Source: Planctomycetota bacterium
Lineage (GTDB): Bacteria > Planctomycetota > Planctomycetia > Gemmatales > Gemmataceae
Length of the DNA stretch: 43,528 bases
Direction: 5' to 3'
Assembly (NCBI GenBank): GCA_029777335.1
Contig: JAKOSN010000049.1
Coordinates: 1 to 43,528, forward strand
The notes under the pieces: generated by a model
Databases searched by the model: none
What the model was told of the DNA's origin: nothing
Seen by the model: only the letters and a program-made list of their open reading frames with translations
Shown here: positions 28,357 to 36,397 of the stretch, one piece after another
Layout: every line of letters begins with the position of its first letter
Numbering within the stretch: position 1 is the first letter of the stretch
Program-made: the position numbers and the translations under genes

Positions 28357-28362
28357 TATAAT
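28357..28362 (+). promoter_or_regulatory. consensus -10 element before the permease/CPBP gene
   Basis: A perfect TATAAT preceded by TTTG lies 41 bp upstream of ATG 28403. No good -35 is seen at the expected spacing, so it may be a weak, activated or extended -10-like promoter. Confidence 0.4.
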
Positions 28363-28402
28363 CCCTCTGTTCAGTCTCCGGAATAAGCAAGAGGACGCGT
28401 TG

Positions 28403-30751
28403 ATGCGCTGGTCAATCGTGCAGGTCATCTGGATGCGGGAACTGCGCGACCAGCTACGCGATCGGCGCACCATTCTCATGATTGCTGTCCTCCCCGTGCT
28501 CATCTATCCGCTCGGGGGGATGGGCTTGATGCAGCTGGCCACCGGCTTCCTCAATCAACGCTACACGGTGGGCCTCTGTGGGGCGGAGCATCTCCCTCCC
28601 GGAACGATCCGCACCTCGGAACACCCAGCGCGCGCCAGCGCCATGAACCTCGTGCTGACCCCGCTCTCCCCGAGCACCAGTGGTAGCGTGGCCTCGCTGG
28701 CCACCGCCCTCGCCCTGGCGCAGCGGGAGCAAATGAACCCGCCCCTCCTGGTGCAGCGCGAGGACGGCAGTGCGCGCTTCCTGCCCGGGTACTTTGAAAA
28801 TGCGCGCGAAGCCGATTCACTCGTGGTCCATCTCTACCCTCGCCCCCTGCAAAGTCTGGACGAACCTCTCTCCGCCGTCGATCGCGCTCCGCTGGATAGT
28901 CACCAGGTGGATATCCTCCTCGTTATCCCAGGCAATTTTGAGGAGCTTCTTGACGAGGAACGCCGCCCCACTGTTCTTCTCCTGTCGCGTCAGGGCGATG
29001 ATCGATCCCGCATGGCAAATAACCGCCTCGCCTCCGTCCTGAACCGCTGGAAGGAACGGCTCAAGGAGGCACGTTTCCTGCGCCATCAGCTCCCCCCTAC
29101 CTTCGACGAGCCCATCACCATTAAGGATCCGGAAAGGGAGAAATCCGGAGCCCATCGCGCCTCGGAAGATCTCTTCGATCTGCTGATCCGCATCTTTCCT
29201 TTTGTCCTCGTGCTCTGGTCCCTGGCTGGCGCGCTCTATCCCGCGGTCGATCTTTGCGCCGGCGAGAAAGAACGCGGCACGATGGAAACGTTGCTGATTA
29301 CCCCGGCCTCCCGCGAGGAGATTGTCTGGGGTAAGTTTCTCGCCATCTGGGTCTTTAGTGGGGCAACCGCGTGCCTCAACCTGGCCAGCATGAGTGTGAC
29401 CACCTGGCAGTTCAGCACGCAACTGGCTCACGATCCCTTGCCCATGCTTGCCTTCGTCTGGTGTCTGGTGCTGATTTTACCGCTCTCGGCGTTCTTCAGT
29501 GCTCTTTGCCTGGCGATCGGCGCCTATGCCCGTTCCTCCAAGGAAGGGCAATATTATCTGATGCCGCTCTTTCTGCTGACCATGCCGCTGATCTTCCTGA
29601 CCCTCGCTCCCGGAGTGCAGCTCAACCCGTTTTACAGCATGGTGCCGGTGACCGGGGTAGCCCTGCTGCTACAAAAACTGATGACTGTCGGGAAGCCCGA
29701 TCCGACCCTGTGGCTGTACTTCATTCCGGTCCTGGCGCCGATGATCATCTATTCGTGGCTGGCGCTGCGCTGGGCGATTGATCAATTCAACCGGGAGGAA
29801 GTGCTCTTTCGCGAGGCGGAACGGTTGGATCTCGGGTTGTGGCTCCGGCAAATGCTCCGTCAGAAGGAAGCTCGCCCCAGCACGGCCGAGGCGCTCTTCT
29901 GCTTTGCCGTCATGCTCCTGCTGCGCTGGTTTACGCTGGGCATGGGGCAGGAACTGCTGGTCACGCATCTGATCACAATGCTCGCCTTTGTGGCGGCTCC
30001 CGCTCTGATCATGGCCTTCACGCTGACCACCCAGCCGCGTCAGAGCCTGGCGCTACGTTTGCCGCCTCTGTGGGCCTGGCCAGCGGCGGTGGGACTGGTG
30101 GTGCTTCTGCTCCCCCCGCTCCTCGAGGTCACACGCCTGATTCTCGAGCAATTCCCGGCGCTGGTCGCGCTCATTCAGGAAAACCGTCCCTTGCATCAAT
30201 GGTCCACCGCGCTGCGCCAGGAGGGAACATCGGACACAGCACGGCGCTGGCTGGCGCTGACCATCTTCGCGTGGATCCCCGCCCTCTGTGAGGAACTCGC
30301 TTTTCGCGGACTCATCCTCACCGGGTTGCAACGTCGGTATCGCCCACGGACGGCGGTCCTCCTCAGCAGTTTTCTCTTCGCCCTGTTGCACATGAATGTC
30401 TTTCAGTTCATCCCCACCTTTTTGCTCGGCGTGGTGCTGGCCTCCCTCACCACCCGGTGCGGAAGTATCTTCCCCTCCATCCTGTTCCACGCCCTGTACA
30501 ACACCTTCCTGCTTGCTCCCACTCTCTTTCTGGGAGGAAGCAACGACCTGGGCTTCTTCGATGTGGCCCCGGAATGGCGCTGGCTCCTGGCCGGGGTGAC
30601 TGCACCGCTCGGGGCCGCGCTGATGCTCTGGTTAGCACGATTACGTCCGCACCCCGCGTATGTTGCCTTTCTCCGCTCGGACCCTGGTCTGCAACCCGTG
30701 GGAACCTGGTCGGCGCGGCAGGAACCTTCGGTCCGGGAAACCGCCTCATGA
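28403..30751 (+). CDS. ABC-2 permease fused to a CPBP intramembrane protease
   Basis: A 782-aa membrane protein. The first about 460 residues are an ABC-2/NatB-type permease with one N-terminal helix, a large extracytoplasmic domain and about five helices (CAGEKERGTMETLLITPASR is the usual conserved loop). The C-terminal part has a CPBP/Abi protease domain with EELAFRGL (E630, E631, R635), LLHMNVFQF and SILFHALYN, the conserved Glu, His and His/Asn. No NatA-type ATPase is encoded next to it. ATG 28403 follows AGAGGACG. The 3' end overlaps the VOC gene by ATGA. Fusions of this kind are known, with roles such as Na+ export or peptide handling suggested. Confidence 0.85.
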   Translation: MRWSIVQVIWMRELRDQLRDRRTILMIAVLPVLIYPLGGMGLMQLATGFLNQRYTVGLCGAEHLPPGTIRTSEHPARASAMNLVLTPLSPSTSGSVASLATALALAQREQMNPPLLVQREDGSARFLPGYFENAREADSLVVHLYPRPLQSLDEPLSAVDRAPLDSHQVDILLVIPGNFEELLDEERRPTVLLLSRQGDDRSRMANNRLASVLNRWKERLKEARFLRHQLPPTFDEPITIKDPEREKSGAHRASEDLFDLLIRIFPFVLVLWSLAGALYPAVDLCAGEKERGTMETLLITPASREEIVWGKFLAIWVFSGATACLNLASMSVTTWQFSTQLAHDPLPMLAFVWCLVLILPLSAFFSALCLAIGAYARSSKEGQYYLMPLFLLTMPLIFLTLAPGVQLNPFYSMVPVTGVALLLQKLMTVGKPDPTLWLYFIPVLAPMIIYSWLALRWAIDQFNREEVLFREAERLDLGLWLRQMLRQKEARPSTAEALFCFAVMLLLRWFTLGMGQELLVTHLITMLAFVAAPALIMAFTLTTQPRQSLALRLPPLWAWPAAVGLVVLLLPPLLEVTRLILEQFPALVALIQENRPLHQWSTALRQEGTSDTARRWLALTIFAWIPALCEELAFRGLILTGLQRRYRPRTAVLLSSFLFALLHMNVFQFIPTFLLGVVLASLTTRCGSIFPSILFHALYNTFLLAPTLFLGGSNDLGFFDVAPEWRWLLAGVTAPLGAALMLWLARLRPHPAYVAFLRSDPGLQPVGTWSARQEPSVRETAS

Positions 30752-31137
30752 TCCGCGCACTGGCCTTTCTCGAACTGACGGTAAGCGATCTGCCCCGCGC
30801 GCTCCACTTTTATGAAACGATCCTTGGCCTGGCGCGCCTGCCAACCATGCGCCCCGAACGGTTTGCTCTGCTGGCAACCGGGGGAAGTCAACTGGCTCTG
30901 AAACGGGGAGTGCCGACACCAGGCTCGGTCCTGATCCATTTCGAGGTCGAGGATCTGCGCGCCACCCTCGCCCGCCTTGCAGGGTTTGGCCTGGTTCCCG
31001 AGTGCGAATCAAAAGATAATACCGAGGAGAAATATCGTCGCATCCTGGTGCGCGACTTGGACGGTTACCGCCTTTGCTTCTATCAATGGATCATGGATGA
31101 ATCTGCACCGCAGAAACAATCTCCCTCCTTTGAATGA
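30748..31137 (+). CDS. VOC (glyoxalase-like) family protein
   Basis: A 129-aa protein with one vicinal-oxygen-chelate fold: LAFLELTVSDLPRALHFYE at the start and RILVRDLDGYRLCFYQW at the end. The start ATG 30748 overlaps the upstream stop (ATGA), which implies coupling to the permease/CPBP gene. The usual metal-binding His of the first strand is not obvious (Glu is present at FLELTV), so it may be a binding rather than catalytic member. Function unknown. Confidence 0.78.
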   Translation: MIRALAFLELTVSDLPRALHFYETILGLARLPTMRPERFALLATGGSQLALKRGVPTPGSVLIHFEVEDLRATLARLAGFGLVPECESKDNTEEKYRRILVRDLDGYRLCFYQWIMDESAPQKQSPSFE

Positions 31138-31150
31138 AGACCTTTGAACG

Positions 31151-32161
31151 ATGAAGAGTGCTTGCAACCATTTCAAGGATTGTCTCCCTCTCCTCGTCAC
31201 CGGCATTACCGGGGTGGCGGGTTACAATGCCTTTCACTATTTTCACAGCCGATTTCCCGGTCAGGTGATCGGCATTCGGCCGCGTCAAACCTGGCAAATG
31301 GTCGGCGAAGGGATTGTCGCACTTGACGCGGAGGAATGGGGCGAATTGCCACGCCTGTTTGAGCAATACCGCTTCCGGGCGGTGCTCAACGCCGTGGGGA
31401 ACTGCGCGCTCAAATCGTGTGAACTGGATCCGCGCATGGCGGATTTGCTGAACGTGGTCAGCGCTCGGGCCATCGCCGACTGTGCCCGACGCTACGGCGC
31501 ACGCCTGGTGCATCTGTCGTCCGACCTGGTGTTCTCGGGAACGCTGGGATGCCCGCTGGTGGAGAGTGATCGTACCGATCCCGTGACGGTCTACGGCAAG
31601 ACGATGGTCCAGGGAGAAGCGATTATCCTGCGTGAAACCCCCGAAGCAGCCATTCTGCGCATCTCGCTGCCGATGGGACCGAGTTTCAGTGGGCACGCCG
31701 GCGCCATCGACTGGATTCAATCGCGCTTCAAGAAACAGCGTCCGGCCACTCTCTATTTCGACGAGGTACGTTCCTGCACCTACACCGACGACCTGAACCA
31801 CGTCTTTGAGCGCGTCCTGACTTCCTCGCTGCAGGGGCTCTATCATTGTGGCGGCCCCCGTTCGCTCACGCTTTACCAGATCGCCCAGGTTGTCAATCGC
31901 ATTGGCGGCTATGACCCGTCCTTGCTCCACGGTTGTCCGCGCCACGCCGCCGGTCCTCTCCCCCCGCGGGCCGGGGATGTGACGATGAACAGCGAGCGGC
32001 TCTACGATGCGCTGGGGGGCAATCCTTTCCGTCCGTGGCCGGTCGGCGACGAATTTCCGCCCACCGATGCCTGGTGGCATTATCGCCGCGACGAGGGGCA
32101 GGAAGGCTCGGCGTGGCATCTCGAACAACGGCTCTATCGCTATCCCGCCGAGGCTGCCTAG
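31151..32161 (+). CDS. RmlD-like SDR sugar-nucleotide reductase homologue
   Basis: A 336-aa extended SDR protein related to dTDP-4-dehydrorhamnose reductase (RmlD). It has the N-terminal TGITGVAGYNAF dinucleotide motif, NAVGNCALKSCE (RmlD-like), HLSSDLVFSG with the catalytic Ser/Asp region, and VYGKTMVQGE. In RmlD the tyrosine motif is YGxxK; here Tyr148 is followed by Gly-Lys-Thr-Met, so the active-site Lys position (152) is Met. A C-terminal substrate-binding region is present. Its role may be sugar reduction, or it may be a regulatory homologue. It precedes the sugar operon but is separated from it by 268 bp with a promoter. Confidence 0.78.
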   Translation: MKSACNHFKDCLPLLVTGITGVAGYNAFHYFHSRFPGQVIGIRPRQTWQMVGEGIVALDAEEWGELPRLFEQYRFRAVLNAVGNCALKSCELDPRMADLLNVVSARAIADCARRYGARLVHLSSDLVFSGTLGCPLVESDRTDPVTVYGKTMVQGEAIILRETPEAAILRISLPMGPSFSGHAGAIDWIQSRFKKQRPATLYFDEVRSCTYTDDLNHVFERVLTSSLQGLYHCGGPRSLTLYQIAQVVNRIGGYDPSLLHGCPRHAAGPLPPRAGDVTMNSERLYDALGGNPFRPWPVGDEFPPTDAWWHYRRDEGQEGSAWHLEQRLYRYPAEAA

Positions 32162-32186
32162 CTTGTCAGCGCCGCGCGAGGCGACG

Positions 32187-32218
32187 TTGACACTGTGCGC
32201 GCGAGCAAGGTATATACT
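32187..32218 (+). promoter_or_regulatory. sigma70-like promoter of the sugar operon
   Basis: TTGACA (32187-32192) is a perfect -35, followed by an 18-bp spacer and TATATACT from 32211. Transcription would start near 32224, about 205 nt before the glycosyltransferase. The long leader contains a T-rich run (around 32300) but no clear hairpin next to it. This is the best promoter match seen in the window. Confidence 0.55.
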
Positions 32219-32429
32219 TCCGTCGACAGGAGTCTGCTACTCTGGCCCTGTGGGGCAGAACACCCAGCCAGTCTGTCTCTCCACAGCCCGCACCTGGTTT
32301 TTTCTCTGTGTCTCCGTAAGGGTTGCCGGCTGGTACGTGGCGAACGAGTGGGTGCATTGGTTCTGATCTGAATGGATGCGGGTCAGGCAATCCACCACGC
32401 GAACCCTGGATTCTGCAGAGGACCACTGG

Positions 32430-33203
32430 ATGAACGGGAAGGATCCCCACCTCAGTCTCATTGTCCCCGCGTACAACGAGGCCCGCAGCATTCTGGGCAC
32501 CCTTGCCGAAATGCAGGTCTATCTGGATCGCCAATCATACTCTTACGAGATCCTTGTTGTCGCCGATGGTACTGATGGCACACGCGACCTGGTCCGTCAG
32601 CACGCCCTCAAGGACCAACGCGTGCAGGTCCACGGCAGTGCCGAACGGGGGGGGAAGGGACGAGGAGTACGACTGGGCGTTGCGCACGCGCGGGGCAAAC
32701 TTATCGGCTTTGTGGACGCCGACAACAAAACGCCGATCGAAGAACTCGACCGTGTCCTCCCCTGGTTTGATCACGGCTACGATATGGTCATTGGCTCGCG
32801 CGCGCTCGCCGAGTCCACGGTGGAGCGTTCGCAACGGCTCTATCGCCAGATTGGGTCGCGCGTGTTCAAGCTCGGCATGCATCTGCTCGTTGGGCTGTGG
32901 TCGATCCAGGACACCCAGTGCGGGTTCAAGTTCTTCCGCAAGACCGTTGCCAAGGATCTGTTCAGCCGCCAGCGCATTGATGGCTACATGTTCGATGTGG
33001 AAATCCTCCATCTCGCTCTGCAGTCGGGCTGCCTGATCAAGGAAGTCGGGGTGCGCTGGCGCGACGATGGCGATAGTCGCCTGGAATTGGTCGCCGGCAA
33101 CTGGCGCAACTTTGTCGATTTGCTCCGCATTCGCTTCGGTCCGCAAATCACCTCCGCCACCGAGATCTGGACCGCTGAAACCCCGTCTTCCCGGGCAGCC
33201 TGA
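32430..33203 (+). CDS. GT2 glycosyltransferase (polyprenyl-phosphate sugar synthase, Alg5/DPM1-like)
   Basis: A 257-aa GT-A fold family 2 enzyme. It shows LSLIVPAYNEARSI, the acidic DADNKTP (DxD-like) segment, ERGGKGRGVRLG, DTQCGFKFF and EVGVRWRDD, close to dolichyl-phosphate glucosyltransferases. The nucleotide motif usually written DDGSxDGT is ADGTDGT here. Such enzymes load a sugar onto a polyprenyl phosphate for membrane-linked assembly. ATG 32430 follows CAGAGGACC. It is the first gene of the sugar operon, so it may use the sugar nucleotide made by the following genes. Confidence 0.85.
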   Translation: MNGKDPHLSLIVPAYNEARSILGTLAEMQVYLDRQSYSYEILVVADGTDGTRDLVRQHALKDQRVQVHGSAERGGKGRGVRLGVAHARGKLIGFVDADNKTPIEELDRVLPWFDHGYDMVIGSRALAESTVERSQRLYRQIGSRVFKLGMHLLVGLWSIQDTQCGFKFFRKTVAKDLFSRQRIDGYMFDVEILHLALQSGCLIKEVGVRWRDDGDSRLELVAGNWRNFVDLLRIRFGPQITSATEIWTAETPSSRAA

Positions 33204-33242
33204 GCCGAACGAACCAATCTGGAACGGCAGGGAGATCTCACA

Positions 33243-34196
33243 ATGCAGGCGCTTATCACCGGCGGAGCCGGCTTTATCGGCAGCAACCTTGCCGATCGGC
33301 TGCTCGCGGAGGACCACGCGGTTACGGTCTACGACAATTTCTCCACCGGGCAACGCGACTTTCTGTTGCAAGCCCACCAGAACAAGCGATTTCGCCTGGT
33401 GGAAGGCGATCTGCTCGATCGCGAACGCCTGACCCAGGCGATGGCCGGACACGACACGGTCTTTCACCTGGCCGCCAATGCCGATGTTCGCTTTGGCACG
33501 CATCACCCCGAGCGCGATCTGCAGCAAAACACCATCGCGACCTTTCATGTCCTTGAGGCGATGCGAACTCAGGGTGTGAAGCGAATCGCCTTCTCCTCCA
33601 CCGGCTCGATCTACGGCGAACCCCAGGTCTTCCCCACTCCCGAAACCGCTCCCTTCCCGGTGCAAACGAGCCTGTACGGCGCCTCCAAGCTCGCCGGCGA
33701 GGGCCTGATCAGCGCCTACTGCACCGGGTTTGGCTTTCAGGGATACATCTTTCGCTTTGTCTCCATCCTCGGCGAACGCTACACCCACGGCCATGTCTTC
33801 GATTTCTACCGCAAGCTGCTGAGCAATCCCCACGAGATCGAGGTGCTGGGCAACGGCCAGCAGCGCAAGTCGTACCTGTACGTTCAGGATTGCCTCGATG
33901 CCATCCTCCTGGCGATGACCCGGGCTCAGGAGCCCCTGAACATCTTCAACCTGGGGACCGAGGGCTACTGCTGTGTCAACGATTCGCTCACCTGGATCTG
34001 TGACCATCTGGGGGTGCAACCGCACCGCCGTTACAGCGGGGGCGAACGCGGCTGGATTGGCGACAGTCCCTTCATCTTTCTGGACACAACCAAAATTCGG
34101 TCGCTGGGATGGAAGCCACGTTGCACCATTCGCGAAGGGGTAATCAAGACTCTCCAGTATCTCCAGCATCATCGTGACCTGTTGCTTCGTCGCTAG
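33243..34196 (+). CDS. NAD-dependent sugar epimerase/dehydratase
   Basis: A 317-aa extended SDR enzyme. It has GGAGFIGSNLADRL for cofactor binding, FSSTGSIYGEP and the intact YGASK catalytic motif, in the style of UDP-glucose 4-epimerase and relatives. The C-terminal substrate domain (LGWKPRCTIREGV) matches nucleotide-sugar epimerases. A GGGAGATC ribosome site precedes ATG 33243. It may be a 4-epimerase, a 5-epimerase or a decarboxylase/dehydratase; the sequence alone does not say. Confidence 0.85.
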   Translation: MQALITGGAGFIGSNLADRLLAEDHAVTVYDNFSTGQRDFLLQAHQNKRFRLVEGDLLDRERLTQAMAGHDTVFHLAANADVRFGTHHPERDLQQNTIATFHVLEAMRTQGVKRIAFSSTGSIYGEPQVFPTPETAPFPVQTSLYGASKLAGEGLISAYCTGFGFQGYIFRFVSILGERYTHGHVFDFYRKLLSNPHEIEVLGNGQQRKSYLYVQDCLDAILLAMTRAQEPLNIFNLGTEGYCCVNDSLTWICDHLGVQPHRRYSGGERGWIGDSPFIFLDTTKIRSLGWKPRCTIREGVIKTLQYLQHHRDLLLRR

Positions 34197-34207
34197 GAGC
34201 CAAAAGC

Positions 34208-35491
34208 ATGCGCGTGGCCGTCTATGGTCTGTGGCACCTGGGGTGTGTGACCGCCGCCTGTCTGGCGGAGGCCGGTCATCAGGTCGTTGGTCTGGATACC
34301 GATCGCCTGGTGATCGAGGGGTTGGATCGTGGTGAACCCCCGCTCTACGAGCCGGGGTTGGAAGAGTTGATCCGCCAGGAACAGGCGAGTGGGCGCCTGC
34401 GCTTCGCCCACCCCTCAGCGGATGTCCTGGCGGATGTAGATCTCCTCTGGATCACGATTGACACCCCGGTCGATGAGCGCGACGTCGCCGACGTGGACCA
34501 CGTCCACCGCCAGGTTGATCGGGTTGCGCGCCATCTTAGCGCGCGGACCTTGACTCTCGTTTCGTCGCAGGTGCCCACCGGCTTCTGCGCCGCGCTGGAA
34601 CAACGCTGGGCAAGTGCAGGGCTGCGTTTTGCCTGTTCACCGGAGAATCTCCGCCTTGGGAAAGCCCTGGAGGTGTTCCGCAAGCCCGATCGTGTTATCG
34701 TGGGCGTGCGTACCCCCCAGGATCGCGCGGTGATCGCCGAGGTCCTCGCTCCCTTCGGCGCCCGGATCGAATGGATGTCGCTCGAATCGGCGGAGATGAC
34801 CAAGCACGCCATCAACGCGTTTCTGGCCCTCTCGGTCACCTACGCCAATGAGCTGGCCCGCCTTTGTGAACCGCTCGGCGCCGATGCCAAGGAAGTGGAA
34901 CGCGGCTTGAAAACCGAAAGCCGGATTGGGCCGCGCGCCTACGTTTCTCCGGGCGCTGCCTTTGCCGGGGGAACTCTGGCTCGCGATGTGCGCTATCTGA
35001 TGGAGTTCGGCCAGCGACACCAGGTTGACACCGCCCTGATGCACGGGGTGTGGGCAAGCAACGAGGTGCACAAGAACTGGCTGCGTTCCCATCTGCAACA
35101 ATGCCTGGCGGGATCGCCCGCTCCCGTGGTTGCGATGCTGGGGCTAACCTACAAACCGGGGACGAGCACGTTGCGCCGTTCGACGGCGGTGGAAAATTGC
35201 CTCTGGTTGCGACAACAGGGGGTGCGGGTGCAGGCGCACGATCCAGCGATCGACAGTCTCCCACCCGAACTGAGTACCGAGGTGGTGCTCTGTGCCACGC
35301 CGCAGGAAGCACTTCGCGGAGCCGATGTCGCCGTGATCGCCACCGAATGGCCGGCGTTTCGGACCCTTCAGGCCAGCGATTTTTGCAACACCATGCGTCA
35401 CCCCGTGGTGATCGATCAGAATCATTTTCTCGGCGAAACGCTGAGACAGAGCAGCGCAGTCAGCTACCTGGCAACCGGAAAGGCCGCCTGA
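34208..35491 (+). CDS. UDP-glucose/GDP-mannose dehydrogenase-family protein lacking the catalytic Cys
   Basis: A 427-aa protein of the UGDH family. The N-terminal cofactor motif is YGLWHLGCVTAACLAEAGH. Lys199 and Asn203 (TKHAINAF) are the conserved catalytic pair, and Glu of SPENLRLG is present. The nucleophile motif GGSCxxKD of UGDH is GGTLARD here, so Thr256 sits where Cys should be, while Asp260 is kept. Normal enzymes need that Cys for the second oxidation, from aldehyde to acid. This protein may stop at the aldehyde or use another chemistry. It has an 11-bp gap from the epimerase gene. Confidence 0.85.
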   Translation: MRVAVYGLWHLGCVTAACLAEAGHQVVGLDTDRLVIEGLDRGEPPLYEPGLEELIRQEQASGRLRFAHPSADVLADVDLLWITIDTPVDERDVADVDHVHRQVDRVARHLSARTLTLVSSQVPTGFCAALEQRWASAGLRFACSPENLRLGKALEVFRKPDRVIVGVRTPQDRAVIAEVLAPFGARIEWMSLESAEMTKHAINAFLALSVTYANELARLCEPLGADAKEVERGLKTESRIGPRAYVSPGAAFAGGTLARDVRYLMEFGQRHQVDTALMHGVWASNEVHKNWLRSHLQQCLAGSPAPVVAMLGLTYKPGTSTLRRSTAVENCLWLRQQGVRVQAHDPAIDSLPPELSTEVVLCATPQEALRGADVAVIATEWPAFRTLQASDFCNTMRHPVVIDQNHFLGETLRQSSAVSYLATGKAA

Positions 35492-35536
35492 GGCCCGCCC
35501 CGCTGGATGGAACCTGATTCAAGCAAGGAGCCACGG

Positions 35537-36397
35537 ATGGAACTGAAGGGCCGAGCGGCCATCATCACAGGAGCAAACCAGGGGCTGGGCAAGGCGATCG
35601 CCACCCATTATGTGCAGGCGGGTGCCAGTGTCCTGCTTGTTGCGCGCGGGGCCGCGATGCTCACGCAGGTCGAGGCGGAGTTGCGCGCCCTGGCGCCGCT
35701 GTCCGAGCAGGTGATCGCCTCGTACAGCGCAGACATTTCCCATCCGGAAAGTGGCCCGTCGATTCTCGCGGAGGCACAAAAACACTTCCCCGCGGTGACC
35801 ATTCTGGTGAACAACGCCGGCGTGTACGGCCCGATGGGGCTGATCGAGGAGGTGGACTGGGCCGAATGGGTGCAGGCGGTCCAGATCAATCTCTTTGGCA
35901 CCGTCCAGATGTGCCGGGCAGTCATTCCCACGATGAGGAAACAACAGTACGGGAAGATTATCAACCTCTCGGGCGGCGGAGCGACTGCGCCCTTGCCGCG
36001 AATCACTGCCTACGCTGCCTCCAAGGTGGCGATTGTCCGCCTGACCGAAACCTTTGCCGAGGAACTGCGCGAGGCGCATGTGGATGTCAACGCCATCGCT
36101 CCCGGAGCGCTGAACACGCGCATGCTCGACCAGGTGCTGAGCGCCGGCCCCGAAAAAGTAGGGAAAAGCTTCTACGAACGGGCCCGCAAGCAGGAAGCGC
36201 AGGGAGGGGCCTCGCTCGATCAGGGCGCGAGCCTGGCAGTCTTTCTGGGTTCGGCCGCGAGTGACGGCATCAGCGGGCGGCTGCTCAGTGCCCAGTGGGA
36301 CGACTGGGCCAAACTCGCTGGCGAAAAGGAGCACCTGGCCCGGACAGACATCTTCACCTTGCGGCGCATCGTCCCCGAAGATCGGAGGGCGGCATGA
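35537..36397 (+). CDS. SDR-family oxidoreductase
   Basis: A 286-aa classical SDR. It shows ITGANQGLGKAIA (cofactor), NNAGVYGPMG and the YAASK active-site motif, with Ser in NLSGGG. The C-terminus (LLSAQWDDWAKLA and TLRRIVPEDR) resembles oxidoreductases found in polysaccharide gene clusters. ATG 35537 follows AAGGAG. The stop codon overlaps the start of the Gfo/Idh gene (ATGA), so these two oxidoreductases are coupled and may act on successive or the same sugar intermediate. Confidence 0.86.
   Translation: MELKGRAAIITGANQGLGKAIATHYVQAGASVLLVARGAAMLTQVEAELRALAPLSEQVIASYSADISHPESGPSILAEAQKHFPAVTILVNNAGVYGPMGLIEEVDWAEWVQAVQINLFGTVQMCRAVIPTMRKQQYGKIINLSGGGATAPLPRITAYAASKVAIVRLTETFAEELREAHVDVNAIAPGALNTRMLDQVLSAGPEKVGKSFYERARKQEAQGGASLDQGASLAVFLGSAASDGISGRLLSAQWDDWAKLAGEKEHLARTDIFTLRRIVPEDRRAA

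Noticed and set aside
32240..32310. attenuator in the sugar-operon leader
   Set aside because: The 6-bp CTGTGG/CCACAG stem is not next to the T-run, and the adjoining CCAG/CTGG stem is only 4 bp.
32535..34172. 545-codon minus-strand frame over GT2 and epimerase
   Set aside because: It is a shadow of two well-supported plus-strand genes, with no motifs of its own.
34208..35491. loss of the UGDH catalytic Lys
   Set aside because: On a first alignment Ser209 seemed to replace it, but the catalytic Lys lies in the KxxxN motif before NAF and is conserved as Lys199.
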